64,000 bases of DNA from Streptomyces sp. NBC_01481. Its GTDB lineage: Bacteria; Actinomycetota; Actinomycetes; Streptomycetales; Streptomycetaceae. The notes beneath the pieces were generated by a model, which was given only the letters and a program-made list of their open reading frames with translations, did no database searches and was not told the origin of the DNA. This document shows positions 1 to 9,622 of this stretch, in pieces. Location: the NCBI RefSeq assembly GCF_026339995.1, contig NZ_JAPEPT010000001.1:1438501-1502500 (forward strand), given 5' to 3'. Both the position numbers and the translations under genes were made by a program. The stretch's first letter is position 1, and every line of letters starts with the position of its first letter.

Positions 1-258
1 GTAAGGCACATCGCCACGCTAACTCCAGTACGCGGAAGGGGCGTCAGAAGCCTGCCGGAGGCCGGGATTCCAGGGGCTTTCCATCCCTTCGGGGTGTCGG
101 ACGGCGCGTTGGGCACCCTCCCCGCGCGACCCCAAATAGCGTCCAGTAGGGTTTGGTCCGCATAAACATCCAAACCCCTGCCCGCGTCAGGGCCGGCGAC
201 CGACCAGCGAGACGGCCGCGGCATGCCGCGCGGGCCGAGACTCTCGGGAAGGCGCTAC

Positions 259-1215
259 GTGAGTCCCAACGGCTCCGACCGCTCGTCGCGGCGCCCGATG
301 CGGCGGAAGCTGCTCCAGGTGCTGACCGCGGGCGTGGTCCTGGCGACCGCCTCCGGTTGCACATACAAGGACTTCCCCCGCCTGGGAATGCCCACCCCGG
401 TAACGGAGGAGGCGCCCCGGATCCTCTCCCTCTGGCAGGGCTCGTGGGCGGCAGCGCTCGTCACGGGCATCCTGGTGTGGGGGCTGATCATCTGGAGTGT
501 CATCTTCCACCGGCGCAGCCGCACCAAGGTGGAGGTACCTCCGCAGACCCGGTACAACATGCCCATCGAGGCCCTGTACACGGTTGTTCCGCTCATCATC
601 GTTTCGGTGCTCTTCTACTTCACCGCGCGTGACGAGACGAAGCTCCTCGCTCTCTCCAAGCCCGCCCACACGGTCAATGTGGTCGGCTACCAGTGGAGCT
701 GGGGCTTCAACTACATCGAGAACGTGGCAGGCTCCACGGGTGACGCCAAGGCCGACAAGAACCTGGGCGCCATTCCGGACAAGTACCGCGCGGACTTCCC
801 GGCGAACGCGGGCGGCGTCTACGACGCCGGTGTCCCGGGCACCCGGAATCCGCAGAACGGCAACCCGGGCCCGACCCTGTGGCTGCCCAAGGGCGAGAAG
901 GTCCGGTTCATCCTGAGCTCTCGCGACGTCATCCACTCCTTCTGGGTCCTCCCCTTCCTCTTCAAGCAGGACGTCATCCCGGGGCACACCAACGTCTTCG
1001 AGGTGACCCCCACCCGTGAGGGCACATTCAGGGGCAAGTGCGCCGAGCTCTGCGGCGTCGACCACTCCCGGATGCTCTTCAACGTCAAGGTCGTCTCCCC
1101 GGAGCGTTACCAGCAGCACCTGAAGGAGCTGGCGGAAGAGGGGAAGACCGGCTACATCCCGTCGGGCATTGAGCAGACGGACCCGGCCAGGAATGCGGAG
1201 AAGAACCAACTGTGA
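259..1215 (+). CDS. ctaC: Cytochrome c oxidase subunit II (lipoprotein)
   Basis: Subunit II of the aa3 oxidase, which passes electrons from cytochrome c or the bcc complex through CuA to subunit I. The 318-aa product has a lipoprotein signal with lipobox ATASGC (Cys34), two membrane helices (about residues 60-82 and 102-120) and a cupredoxin domain. Its CuA ligands are visible: a His in DVIHSFWV and the [14 protein letters not shown] block near residue 260. The GTG at 259 is chosen because GGGAAGG lies just upstream; an in-frame ATG at 223 would add 12 residues without a better RBS. The stop overlaps the ctaD GTG by 4 bp. In the 258 bp before the gene the only promoter-like feature is TAGGGT at 147-152, with no clear -35. 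Confidence 0.95.
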   Translation: MSPNGSDRSSRRPMRRKLLQVLTAGVVLATASGCTYKDFPRLGMPTPVTEEAPRILSLWQGSWAAALVTGILVWGLIIWSVIFHRRSRTKVEVPPQTRYNMPIEALYTVVPLIIVSVLFYFTARDETKLLALSKPAHTVNVVGYQWSWGFNYIENVAGSTGDAKADKNLGAIPDKYRADFPANAGGVYDAGVPGTRNPQNGNPGPTLWLPKGEKVRFILSSRDVIHSFWVLPFLFKQDVIPGHTNVFEVTPTREGTFRGKCAELCGVDHSRMLFNVKVVSPERYQQHLKELAEEGKTGYIPSGIEQTDPARNAEKNQL

Positions 1216-2948
1216 GCATCCTCAACGAACCTCAGGGTGCCGCCGCAGCAGCTGACGACTCGTACGAGAACGAGCTGCCGGTACGGCGCAAGCAGCCGGG
1301 CAATGTGGTCGTGAAGTGGATGACCACCACTGACCACAAGACCATCGGCACGATGTACCTGGTCACGTCGTTCGCGTTCTTCTGCATCGGCGGACTGATG
1401 GCGCTCTTCATGCGCGCCGAGCTGGCCCGTCCCGGCACGCAGATCATGTCGAACGAGCAGTTCAACCAGGCGTTCACGATGCACGGCACGATCATGCTGC
1501 TGATGTTTGCGACGCCGCTGTTCGCCGGATTCGCGAACTGGATCATGCCGCTGCAGATCGGCGCGCCCGACGTGGCGTTCCCGCGGCTGAACATGTTCGC
1601 GTACTGGCTGTACCTCTTCGGCTCGATCATCGCGGTGGCCGGCTTCCTCACCCCGCAGGGTGCGGCCGACTTCGGATGGTTCGCCTACTCCCCGCTGTCG
1701 GACGCGGTCCGCTCGCCGGGTGTCGGCGCCGACATGTGGATCATGGGTCTGGCCTTCTCCGGCTTCGGCACGATCCTCGGTTCGGTCAACTTCATCACCA
1801 CGATCATCTGCATGCGTGCTCCCGGCATGACGATGTTCCGGATGCCGATCTTCGTCTGGAACGTGCTGCTGACCGGTGTGCTGGTCCTGCTCGCCTTCCC
1901 GGTGCTTGCCGCCGCGCTCTTCGCGCTGGAGGCGGACCGCAAGTTCGGTGCGCACATCTTCGACGCGTCCAACGGCGGCGCGTTGCTGTGGCAACACCTC
2001 TTCTGGTTCTTCGGCCATCCAGAGGTGTACATCATCGCCTTGCCCTTCTTCGGCATCGTCTCGGAGATCATCCCGGTCTTCAGCCGCAAGCCGATGTTCG
2101 GTTACATCGGCCTGATCGGCGCGACCATCGCGATCGCCGGTCTGTCCGTGACGGTGTGGGCGCACCACATGTACGTCACAGGCGGCGTGCTGTTGCCGTT
2201 CTTCTCCTTCATGACCTTCCTGATCGCGGTACCGACCGGTGTGAAGTTCTTCAACTGGATCGGCACCATGTGGAAGGGCTCACTGTCCTTCGAGACACCG
2301 ATGCTCTGGACGATCGGCTTCCTGGTCACCTTCACCTTCGGTGGACTGACCGGCGTCATTCTGGCTTCGCCCCCGATGGACTTCCACGTCTCCGACTCGT
2401 ACTTCGTTGTCGCGCACTTCCACTACGTCGTCTTCGGCACCGTGGTCTTCGCGATGTTCGCCGGATTCCACTTCTGGTGGCCGAAGTTCACGGGCAAGAT
2501 GCTGGACGAGCGGCTCGGCAAGATGACCTTCTGGACGCTGTTCATCGGCTTCCACGGCACGTTCCTGGTGCAGCACTGGCTGGGTGCCGAGGGCATGCCG
2601 CGTCGTTACGCGGACTACCTGGCCGCCGACGGATTCACGACGCTGAACACCATCTCGACGATCAGCTCGTTCCTGCTCGGCATGTCGGTCCTGCCGTTCT
2701 TCTACAACGTCTGGAAGACCGCCAAGTACGGCAAGAAGGTCGAGGTCGACGACCCGTGGGGCTACGGCCGTTCGCTCGAATGGGCGACGTCCTGCCCGCC
2801 GCCGCGGCACAACTTCCTCACCCTGCCGCGGATCCGCAGCGAATCCCCGGCGTTCGACCTGCACCACCCGGAGATCGCGGCGCTCGACCAGCTCGAGACG
2901 CATGGTGCCGGCACGGCCATCAACGGCGGTAAGGAGGCAGGCAAGTGA
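1212..2948 (+). CDS. ctaD: Cytochrome c oxidase subunit I
   Basis: Catalytic haem-copper subunit of the aa3 terminal oxidase: it reduces O2 to water and pumps protons across the plasma membrane. The 578-aa protein has about 12 membrane helices. The haem/CuB ligand motifs are all present: FTMHGT (haem a), HPEVYII (CuB His with the cross-linked Tyr), WAHHMY (two CuB His) and HFHYV (haem ligands). The GTG start overlaps the end of ctaC (GTGA) and its stop overlaps the start of ctaF in the same way, so the three genes form one translationally coupled operon. Length is normal for the family. Confidence 0.97.
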   Translation: MSILNEPQGAAAAADDSYENELPVRRKQPGNVVVKWMTTTDHKTIGTMYLVTSFAFFCIGGLMALFMRAELARPGTQIMSNEQFNQAFTMHGTIMLLMFATPLFAGFANWIMPLQIGAPDVAFPRLNMFAYWLYLFGSIIAVAGFLTPQGAADFGWFAYSPLSDAVRSPGVGADMWIMGLAFSGFGTILGSVNFITTIICMRAPGMTMFRMPIFVWNVLLTGVLVLLAFPVLAAALFALEADRKFGAHIFDASNGGALLWQHLFWFFGHPEVYIIALPFFGIVSEIIPVFSRKPMFGYIGLIGATIAIAGLSVTVWAHHMYVTGGVLLPFFSFMTFLIAVPTGVKFFNWIGTMWKGSLSFETPMLWTIGFLVTFTFGGLTGVILASPPMDFHVSDSYFVVAHFHYVVFGTVVFAMFAGFHFWWPKFTGKMLDERLGKMTFWTLFIGFHGTFLVQHWLGAEGMPRRYADYLAADGFTTLNTISTISSFLLGMSVLPFFYNVWKTAKYGKKVEVDDPWGYGRSLEWATSCPPPRHNFLTLPRIRSESPAFDLHHPEIAALDQLETHGAGTAINGGKEAGK

Positions 2949-3343
2949 GGATCCAGGGCAAGATGTTCCTCTGGCTGAGCGTCTTCATCCTCGCCATGGG
3001 CATCGTCTATGGCGTGTGGTCGAAGGAGCCGGCCGGTACCACCGCGCTCATCATGGGCTTCGGCCTCAGCATCATGATCGGCTACTACCTGGCCTTCACG
3101 GCCCGGCGAGTGGACGCCATGGCGCAGGACAACAAGGACGCCGACGTGGCGGACGAGGCCGGCGAGGTGGGGTTCTTCTCCCCGCACAGCTGGCAGCCGC
3201 TCTCGCTGGCCTTCGGTGGTGCGCTCGCGTTCCTCGCCGTCGCCTTCGGCTGGTGGCTGCTGTACTTCTCGGCTCCGATGATCCTGGTCGGCCTGTTCGG
3301 CTGGGTGTTCGAGTACTACCGCGGTGAGAACCAGAACCAGTAG
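2945..3343 (+). CDS. ctaF: Cytochrome c oxidase subunit IV (actinobacterial)
   Basis: Small accessory subunit specific to actinobacterial aa3 oxidases. The 132-aa product has an N-terminal pair of hydrophobic helices (about residues 5-50), a short charged linker rich in D/E, then a second hydrophobic pair (about 82-120), matching the CtaF family in length and layout. It starts at a GTG that overlaps the ctaD stop by 4 bp (GTGA), and it is the last gene of the operon, directly followed by a strong hairpin terminator. Confidence 0.92.
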   Translation: MRIQGKMFLWLSVFILAMGIVYGVWSKEPAGTTALIMGFGLSIMIGYYLAFTARRVDAMAQDNKDADVADEAGEVGFFSPHSWQPLSLAFGGALAFLAVAFGWWLLYFSAPMILVGLFGWVFEYYRGENQNQ

Positions 3344-3367
3344 CACCGCGTCAGCAACGCACAGGAC

Positions 3368-3407
3368 GGGCCCGGGTCCCCCTCACTCCTGAGGGGGACC
3401 CGGGCCC
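3368..3407 (+). terminator. Rho-independent-type hairpin after ctaCDF
   Basis: Perfect 16-bp stem (3368-3383 pairing with 3392-3407) with an 8-nt loop, starting 24 bp after the ctaF stop. It lacks a long T run, as is usual for Streptomyces terminators. It separates the oxidase operon from the next gene. Confidence 0.88.
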
Positions 3408-3464
3408 CCTCCATTTGCAGTCACTCGGCGCGCCGTTGCCGAGTGATCTTCATAACGTGTGCTT

Positions 3465-4715
3465 ATGAACCACACGCCGCACATCCGCACCGTCCTCAGC
3501 TGCACCCTGCTGGTCGTCTCCCTCGGGGCGGGCGCGACCGCGTGCGGCGACTCGGACAACCCGCTCGCCGCGAAGCCCTTCGACGCCTCCGAGCAGGTCT
3601 CCTTCAACACGCCCACCGGCGACGAGAAGGTGGACCCGGACAAGCCGCTGGAAGTCACCGCCGAGGGTGACGGCGGCCGCATCACCGACGTGACCGTCAT
3701 AGATGACTCCGGCCACTTCCTCGCGGGCGAACTCGACGCCGACGGCACCCGATGGCGTTCCACCGGCTCCCTGTCGGCCGGCGCCAAGTACACGGTCAGG
3801 GTGGCCACGGAGGACGTGAACGGCGCCCCGGGCGTCCGCACGCTGACCTTCGAGACCGCACCCGCCTCCAAGTTCCTGACGGTCAAGTTCGGCCCCAAGG
3901 CGGGCACGTACGGGGTCGGCCAGCCCATCACCGCCGAGCTCAGCCTCCCCGTGAAGGACAAGGCGGCCAGAGCCGTCGTCGAACGCGCCCTGAAGGTCCA
4001 GTCCAGCCCCGCCGTGGAAGGCGCCTGGCACTGGGTGGACGACAAGAAACTGCACTTCCGCCCCAAGGAGTACTGGCCCAGCGGCGCGACCGTGAACGCC
4101 GTCAGCAACCTCCAGGGCGTCAAGGTCTCCGCCAAGCTCTACGGCGGCGCCTCGAAGGCGTTGAAGATCACCATCGGGGACCGTATCGAGGCCATCACCG
4201 ACGCCGGATCGCACCAGATGACGGTCAAGCGCAACGGAGAAGTGATCAACACCATTCCGGTGACCACCGGCAAGCCCGGCTTCTCCACGCGCAACGGAAT
4301 CAAGGTGGTGCTCGGCAAGGAGTACTTCGTACGGATGCGCGGTACCAGCATCGGCATAGCGGAGGGCAGCGCCGATTCGTACGACCTGCCCGTCTACTAC
4401 GCGACGCGTGTCACCTGGAGCGGCGAGTACGTCCACGCCGCGCCCTGGTCCGTCGGCTCACAGGGGTACGAGAACGTCAGCCACGGCTGCACCGGAATGT
4501 CCACCGGCAACGCCGCGTGGTTCTTCGAGACCGTCAAGGAGGGCGACATCGTCAAGGTCGTCAACAGCGCCGGTGACGAGATGGACCCGTTCGGCAACGG
4601 CTTCGGCGACTGGAACCTCGACTGGGAGAAGTGGCTCAAGGGCAGTGCCCTGGTGGCCGACACCCCGGACGGCAGCAGCACCGCCGACGCGGCACGGCTG
4701 CGTCCTGAGGTCTGA
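3465..4715 (+). CDS. Lipoprotein L,D-transpeptidase (YkuD domain)
   Basis: Predicted to make 3-3 cross-links in peptidoglycan outside the membrane. The 416-aa protein begins with a lipoprotein signal (lipobox GATAC at about residue 24). Two Ig-like domains of the type found in actinobacterial Ldt enzymes follow, then a C-terminal YkuD domain (about residues 240-370) with the catalytic block SHGCTGMSTGNAAW (His and Cys nucleophile present). The ATG at 3465 is preferred; a GTG two codons earlier (3459) is possible, and neither has a strong RBS. It stands alone between the oxidase operon and a convergent receiver-like gene. Confidence 0.9.
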   Translation: MNHTPHIRTVLSCTLLVVSLGAGATACGDSDNPLAAKPFDASEQVSFNTPTGDEKVDPDKPLEVTAEGDGGRITDVTVIDDSGHFLAGELDADGTRWRSTGSLSAGAKYTVRVATEDVNGAPGVRTLTFETAPASKFLTVKFGPKAGTYGVGQPITAELSLPVKDKAARAVVERALKVQSSPAVEGAWHWVDDKKLHFRPKEYWPSGATVNAVSNLQGVKVSAKLYGGASKALKITIGDRIEAITDAGSHQMTVKRNGEVINTIPVTTGKPGFSTRNGIKVVLGKEYFVRMRGTSIGIAEGSADSYDLPVYYATRVTWSGEYVHAAPWSVGSQGYENVSHGCTGMSTGNAAWFFETVKEGDIVKVVNSAGDEMDPFGNGFGDWNLDWEKWLKGSALVADTPDGSSTADAARLRPEV

Positions 4716-4731
4716 CCGGCGCGGACGCTGC

Positions 4732-5133
4732 TCACGCCTCCACGGCGAGCCGGCCGCGCAGCAGGGCGGCCAGTGTGTCCGCGAACTCCACCGGATCGAC
4801 CGGAAGGGTCACCGCGGCCTCCGCGCGGCTCCAGGTGGCCAGCCAGGCGTCTTGCGGGCGGCCGATCAGCAGCAGCACGGGCGGGCAGTTGAAGATCTCG
4901 TCCTTGATCTGCCTGCAGACACCCATACCGCCCGCGGGAACCGTCTCTCCGTCCAGGACGCAGACGTCGATACCGCCGTCGTCCAGCCGCTTGAGTACGG
5001 CGGGAAGGGTCGCGCACTCGACGAACTCGACCGGGGGAACATCGGCCGCAGGCCTGCGTCCAGCCGCCAGGCGCACTTGCTCGCGCGTGTTGGCGTCGTC
5101 GCTGTAGACCAGGACCGTGGCGCTCGACTGCAT
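4732..5133 (-). CDS. Orphan receiver-like (response-regulator fold) protein
   Basis: A 133-aa protein that looks like a lone receiver domain: an acidic pair near the N-terminus (VYSDDAN), a hydrophobic strand ending in Asp (VCVLDGE, the phosphoacceptor position), and a C-terminal LPVDP where receivers normally have a conserved KP. The lysine is absent, so it may be a pseudo-receiver. No output domain and no kinase gene lie nearby. The ATG at 5133 has a good RBS (GGAGGAAC). The gene is convergent with the L,D-transpeptidase (16 bp between stops) and divergent from ctaE. Function unknown. Confidence 0.72.
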   Translation of the reverse strand: MQSSATVLVYSDDANTREQVRLAAGRRPAADVPPVEFVECATLPAVLKRLDDGGIDVCVLDGETVPAGGMGVCRQIKDEIFNCPPVLLLIGRPQDAWLATWSRAEAAVTLPVDPVEFADTLAALLRGRLAVEA

Positions 5134-5300
5134 TGTTCCTCCGAATCGACGGCGGCACTGCATCAGGAACCGATGCGCGGATGCTACTCCGATCAACTGG
5201 CTGTCAACAGCTCTTCGGACATGGCTTCGATGGGCCGTTCGGGCTGGACAGAGCCCACTGACACACCGAACGGCACCCCCCGGAGTGAGGGCGGGATAAG

Positions 5301-5321
5301 CGACCGACATAATGTCGGTCG
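5301..5321. repeat. 21-bp perfect inverted repeat spanning the ctaE start
   Basis: CGACCGACAT (5301-5310), one central A, then ATGTCGGTCG (5312-5321). The right arm contains the ATG at 5312 and ends at the GTG at 5321. The centre contains CATAAT (5308-5313), a good -10 hexamer exactly 7 nt before that GTG. It could be a regulatory-protein site over the promoter, or an RNA hairpin if transcription starts further upstream. Confidence 0.75.
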
Positions 5322-5932
5322 TGGCGACAGCAACGACAGTAGAAACCGGGCACGCGCACCCGTCGGTCAATCGGCCGAACCTCACCAGCGTCGGAACCAT
5401 CATCTGGCTGAGTTCCGAGCTGATGTTCTTCGCGGCCCTCTTCGCGATGTACTTCACCCTGCGATCGGTGACGGGCGCAGAGCACTGGAAGGAAATGGCT
5501 TCGGCCCTCAACTTCCCGTTCTCGGCGACGAACACCACGATCCTGGTGCTCTCCTCCCTCACCTGCCAGCTCGGCGTATTCGCCGCGGAGCGGGGCGATG
5601 TGAAGAAGCTCCGCGCCTGGTTCGCGCTCACCTTCGTGATGGGTGCGATCTTCATCGGCGGTCAGGTCTTCGAGTACACCGAGCTGGTCAAGAAGGACGG
5701 CCTCTCGCTGTCCTCGGACCCGTACGGCTCGGTGTTCTACCTGACCACCGGCTTCCACGGCCTGCACGTGACGGGCGGCCTGATCGCCTTCCTGCTGGTC
5801 CTCGGCAGGACGTACGCGGCCAGGAGATTCACTCACGAGCAGGCAACCGCCGCCATCGTCGTGTCCTACTACTGGCACTTCGTCGATGTCGTCTGGATCG
5901 GCCTCTTCGCCACGATCTACATGATCAAGTAA
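5321..5932 (+). CDS. ctaE: Cytochrome c oxidase subunit III
   Basis: Membrane subunit of the aa3 oxidase, 203 aa with five predicted helices as in short actinobacterial forms (for example [27 protein letters not shown] and [14 protein letters not shown]). An upstream ATG at 5312 would give 206 aa and is probably what automatic annotation would choose. That ATG has no Shine-Dalgarno sequence and lies inside a -10-like CATAAT. The GTG at 5321 is 7 nt downstream of that hexamer, the leaderless spacing seen at many genes in this window. The qcrCAB genes follow 77 bp later. Confidence 0.95.
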   Translation: MATATTVETGHAHPSVNRPNLTSVGTIIWLSSELMFFAALFAMYFTLRSVTGAEHWKEMASALNFPFSATNTTILVLSSLTCQLGVFAAERGDVKKLRAWFALTFVMGAIFIGGQVFEYTELVKKDGLSLSSDPYGSVFYLTTGFHGLHVTGGLIAFLLVLGRTYAARRFTHEQATAAIVVSYYWHFVDVVWIGLFATIYMIK

Positions 5933-6009
5933 CGGCGCGGGCACTCGCTGCCTGAAGCAGACACAGTCCAGAAGCATCGACGCAGAAGATCCTGACACCG
6001 GGGTAATCC

Positions 6010-6819
6010 GTGAAAAAGCTCTCCTCACGACGACGCCATCCGCTGGCGGCGGTCGTCGTCCTACTCCTCGCGCTGGCGGCAACTGGGGGGCTGTACGCCG
6101 CGTTCGCACCCGCGGACAAGGCGCAGGCCGATGAAACCGCCCAGTCCCTCGCCATCAAGGAGGGCAAAAAGCTCTACACCGTCGGCTGCGCCAGCTGCCA
6201 CGGACCCGGCGGTGAGGGCTCCTCTGACGGCCCGTCCCTCGTCGGCGTGGGCTCCGCCGCGGTCGACTTCCAGGTCGGTACCGGCCGGATGCCGGCCCAG
6301 CAGCCCGGCGCGCAGGTGCCGAAGAAGAAGGTCATCTACTCGCAGAGTGAGATCGACCAGCTCGCGGCGTACATCGCCTCCCTCGGCGCCGGTCCGATCA
6401 CGCCGACCGAGAAGCAGTACAGCCCCGAGGGTGCGGACATCGCCAAGGGTGGCGACCTGTTCCGTACCAACTGCGCCCAGTGCCACAACTTCACCGGTGA
6501 GGGCGGTGCCCTGACGAACGGCAAGTACGCCCCGAACCTTGAGGGCGTGGACCCCAAGCACGTCTACGAGGCCATGCAGACCGGCCCGCAGAACATGCCG
6601 TCCTTCCCCGACACGACGATGCCGGAGAAGCAGAAGCAGGACATCATCAAGTACATCCAGACCGTGAACGGTGAGGACTCCGAGAGCCCCGGCGGCCTCA
6701 AGCTCGGTGGCCTCGGCCCCGTCGTCGAGGGGTTGTTCGGCTGGATCTTCGGTCTGGGTGCGCTCATCGCAGTCGCCGTCTGGGTCGCGGCCCACACCGC
6801 TAAGGCCAAGAAGTCATGA
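6010..6819 (+). CDS. qcrC: Cytochrome bc1 complex dihaem cytochrome c subunit
   Basis: Dihaem cytochrome c of the actinobacterial bcc complex, which hands electrons directly to the aa3 oxidase in place of a soluble cytochrome c. The 269-aa product has an N-terminal membrane helix (about residues 12-32), two CxxCH haem sites (CASCH at 60-64, CAQCH at 155-159) and a C-terminal helix (about 240-262). The GTG start at 6010 is preceded by GGGGTAA. The stop overlaps the qcrA start by 4 bp (ATGA). Confidence 0.96.
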   Translation: MKKLSSRRRHPLAAVVVLLLALAATGGLYAAFAPADKAQADETAQSLAIKEGKKLYTVGCASCHGPGGEGSSDGPSLVGVGSAAVDFQVGTGRMPAQQPGAQVPKKKVIYSQSEIDQLAAYIASLGAGPITPTEKQYSPEGADIAKGGDLFRTNCAQCHNFTGEGGALTNGKYAPNLEGVDPKHVYEAMQTGPQNMPSFPDTTMPEKQKQDIIKYIQTVNGEDSESPGGLKLGGLGPVVEGLFGWIFGLGALIAVAVWVAAHTAKAKKS

Positions 6820-7871
6820 GTAGCCAAGAGATTCCAGAAGAGAACCTGCCCTCAGAGCAGGACGCAGCCGCGCACGGCGCGGTAGAGGTCGCGGAGGATC
6901 CGTTCGCGGACCCGGGCCTGCCCGCCCACAAGCCGCGTGTCCAGGACATCGACGAGCGGGCCGCCAGGCGCTCCGAGCGCACGGTCGCCTTCCTGTTCAC
7001 GCTGTCGATGCTGGCCACGATCGCCTTCATCGCCTCGTTCGTGACCTTCCCGGTCAACAAGATCGTCTTCATCTTCCCGTTCGGGCACGTCAGCGCGCTG
7101 AACTTCTCGCTGGGTCTGACCCTCGGGATCGCGCTCTTCTGCATCGGCGCGGGCGCGGTCCACTGGGCCCGCACCCTGATGTCCGATCAGGAGATCGCCG
7201 ACGAGCGTCACCCGATCGCGGCGGAGCCCGAGGTCCGGGCCAAGGTCATGGCCGACTTCGCGGCCGGCGCCGAGGAGTCCGGCTTCGGCCGGCGCAAGCT
7301 GATCCGCAACACCATGTTCGGCGCGCTGGCCATGGTGCCGCTCTCCGGTCTGGTGCTGCTGCGCGACCTGGGCCCGCTGCCCGAGAAGAAGCTGCGCTCG
7401 ACGCTGTGGGCCAAGGGCAAGCAGCTCATCAACGTGAACACCAATGAGCCGCTGCGTCCCGAGGACGTCGTCGTCGGTTCGCTGACCTTCGCCATGCCCG
7501 AGGGCCTGGAGGAGGACGCGGAGGACTTCCAGAAGGAAATCGCCAAGGCGGCCCTCATGATCGTCCGGATTCAGCCGGACGACATCAAGGACAAGCGCGA
7601 GCTCGAGTGGTCGCACGAGGGCATCGTGGCGTTCTCGAAGATCTGCACGCACGTCGGCTGTCCGATCAGCCTGTACGAGCAGCAGACGCACCACGTGCTC
7701 TGCCCGTGCCACCAGTCCACCTTCGACCTCGCCGACGGCGCCCGCGTCATCTTCGGCCCGGCCGGTCACCGCCTTCCGCAGCTGCGGATCGGCGTGAACG
7801 CCGAGGGCAACCTCGAGGCGCTCGGCGACTTCGACGAGCCTGTCGGTCCTGCCTTCTGGGAGCGCGGATGA
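6816..7871 (+). CDS. qcrA: Rieske iron-sulfur subunit of cytochrome bc1 complex
   Basis: 351-aa Rieske protein with the long three-helix N-terminal region typical of Actinobacteria (hydrophobic segments near residues 50-72, 88-110 and 165-185) and a C-terminal 2Fe-2S domain. The cluster ligands are visible as CTHVGC and CPCHQS near residues 275-296. It accepts electrons from menaquinol at the QcrB site. Start and stop overlap qcrC and qcrB by 4 bp each, so the operon is translationally coupled. Confidence 0.96.
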   Translation: MSSQEIPEENLPSEQDAAAHGAVEVAEDPFADPGLPAHKPRVQDIDERAARRSERTVAFLFTLSMLATIAFIASFVTFPVNKIVFIFPFGHVSALNFSLGLTLGIALFCIGAGAVHWARTLMSDQEIADERHPIAAEPEVRAKVMADFAAGAEESGFGRRKLIRNTMFGALAMVPLSGLVLLRDLGPLPEKKLRSTLWAKGKQLINVNTNEPLRPEDVVVGSLTFAMPEGLEEDAEDFQKEIAKAALMIVRIQPDDIKDKRELEWSHEGIVAFSKICTHVGCPISLYEQQTHHVLCPCHQSTFDLADGARVIFGPAGHRLPQLRIGVNAEGNLEALGDFDEPVGPAFWERG

Positions 7872-9493
7872 GTACTACAGCAGAGTCCAAGCGCAAGGCG
7901 CCCGCCGGCGAGCGGGTGGCCGACTGGGCGGACGGCCGACTGGGGATCTACGGCCTGGCCAAGGCCAATATGCGCAAGATCTTCCCGGACCACTGGTCCT
8001 TCATGCTCGGTGAGATCTGCCTCTACAGCTTCATCATCATCATCCTCACGGGTGTGTATCTGACGCTGTTCTTCCACCCGTCGATGAACGAGGTGGAGTA
8101 CCACGGCAGTTACATCCCGATGCAGGGTGTGCGGATGTCGGAGGCGTACTCCTCGACGCTGGACATCAGCTTCGATGTCCGTGGCGGTCTGCTGATCCGG
8201 CAGATCCACCACTGGGCGGCGCTGATCTTCATCGCGGGCATGCTCGTGCACATGATGCGCGTCTTCTTCACGGGCGCCTTCCGCAAGCCGCGCGAGGTCA
8301 ACTGGCTGTTCGGCTTCCTGCTGCTGGTGCTCGGCATGTTCACCGGCTTCACCGGCTACTCGCTCCCGGACGACCTGTTGTCCGGTACGGGTGTCCGCTT
8401 CATGCAGGGCGCGATCCTGTCGGTGCCGGTGGTCGGCACGTATCTGTCGATGTTCCTGTTCGGCGGGGAGTTCCCCGGCGGCGACTTCGTGGCCAGGTTC
8501 TACTCGGTCCACATCCTGCTGCTGCCCGGCATCATGATGGGCCTGCTGGTGGGGCACCTGATCCTGGTGTTCTTCCACAAGCACACGCAGTTCGCGGGTC
8601 CCGGCCGGACCAACAAGAACGTCGTCGGCATGCCGCTGCTGCCGATCTACATGGCCAAGGCCGGAGGCTTCTTCTTCCTGGTCTTCGGTGTCATCGCGGT
8701 GGTCTCGGCGGTCGCCTCGATCAACCCGATCTGGGCGCTCGGCCCGTACCGTCCGGACCAGGTGTCCACCGGCGCCCAGCCCGACTGGTACATGGGCTTC
8801 TCCGAGGGCCTGATCCGGGCGATGCCCGGCTGGGAGATCAATGCCTGGGGCCACACCCTCGCCCTGGGTGTCTTCATCCCGCTGGTGATCTTCCCGCTGG
8901 TCCTGGTCGCGATCGCGGTCTACCCGTTCGTCGAGTCCTGGATCACCGGGGACAAGCGCGAGCACCACATCCTGGACCGCCCGCGCAACGCCCCGACCCG
9001 TACGGCCTTTGGCGTGGCGTGGCTGACCTGGTACTTCATCCTGCTGATCGCCGGTGGAAACGACATGTTCGCCGTGTTCTTCCATCTGTCGATCAACAGC
9101 ATCACCTGGTTCGCCCGGATCGGCTTCTTCGTCGGCCCGGTCATCGCCTTCGTCATCACCAAGCGGATCTGCATGGGTCTGCAGCGTCGCGACCGGGACA
9201 AGGTGCTGCACGGACGCGAGTCCGGCATCATCAAGCGCCTGCCGCACGGTGAGTTCGTCGAGGTCCACGAGCCGCTCAGCCAGGGCGCGCTGCACACGCT
9301 CACGGTGCACGAGCAGTACGAGCCGGTCGAGATCGGCCCGACGGTCGACGAGAACGGTGTCGTGCGCAAGCCCACCCGCAGCCAGAAGCTGAGGGCAAAG
9401 CTGAGCAAGAGCTACTACGGCGAGGGGAACCAGATCCCCAAGCCGACGGCCGACGAGTTCAAGGAGATCACGAGCGGCCACGGCCACCACTGA
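7868..9493 (+). CDS. qcrB: Cytochrome bc1 complex cytochrome b subunit
   Basis: 541-aa cytochrome b, the menaquinol-oxidising core of the bcc complex. The four haem b histidines are in two helices: HHWAALIFIAGMLVHMMR and YSVHILLLPGIMMGLLVGHL. The quinone-site PDWYM variant of the PEWY loop is also present. The ATG at 7868 overlaps the qcrA stop (ATGA). The C-terminal about 120 residues form a soluble extension characteristic of actinobacterial QcrB. A hairpin terminator follows 35 bp after the stop. Confidence 0.97.
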   Translation: MSTTAESKRKAPAGERVADWADGRLGIYGLAKANMRKIFPDHWSFMLGEICLYSFIIIILTGVYLTLFFHPSMNEVEYHGSYIPMQGVRMSEAYSSTLDISFDVRGGLLIRQIHHWAALIFIAGMLVHMMRVFFTGAFRKPREVNWLFGFLLLVLGMFTGFTGYSLPDDLLSGTGVRFMQGAILSVPVVGTYLSMFLFGGEFPGGDFVARFYSVHILLLPGIMMGLLVGHLILVFFHKHTQFAGPGRTNKNVVGMPLLPIYMAKAGGFFFLVFGVIAVVSAVASINPIWALGPYRPDQVSTGAQPDWYMGFSEGLIRAMPGWEINAWGHTLALGVFIPLVIFPLVLVAIAVYPFVESWITGDKREHHILDRPRNAPTRTAFGVAWLTWYFILLIAGGNDMFAVFFHLSINSITWFARIGFFVGPVIAFVITKRICMGLQRRDRDKVLHGRESGIIKRLPHGEFVEVHEPLSQGALHTLTVHEQYEPVEIGPTVDENGVVRKPTRSQKLRAKLSKSYYGEGNQIPKPTADEFKEITSGHGHH

Positions 9494-9527
9494 TCCCACC
9501 CGGCCGCGTGCGCGGTCGCCACAGGGG

Positions 9528-9556
9528 GAGCCCCGTCCATTCGCCGGACGGGGCTC
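9528..9556 (+). terminator. Hairpin terminator after qcrCAB
   Basis: Perfect 11-bp stem (9528-9538 with 9546-9556) and a 7-nt loop, followed by CTTCGCTG. It ends the ctaE-qcrCAB transcription unit before trpD. Confidence 0.85.
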
Positions 9557-9577
9557 TTCGCTGTGCCCGGGGCTGGA

Positions 9578-9583
9578 TAGGGT
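9578..9583 (+). promoter_or_regulatory. Possible -10 element for trpD
   Basis: TAGGGT matches the Streptomyces vegetative -10 pattern and lies 39 bp before the trpD ATG, just after the qcr terminator. No convincing -35 was found at 17-18 bp. A GGAG ribosome site lies shortly before the ATG. Confidence 0.4.
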
Positions 9584-9622
9584 GGGAGCATCCCTGTTCG
9601 GCTGTGGACCCAGGAGTGGACC

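Noticed and set aside
1..258. Search for a Rex or other redox operator upstream of ctaC
   Set aside because: No TGTGAA...TTCACA-type dyad was seen. Only a TAGGGT at 147-152 without a -35 partner.
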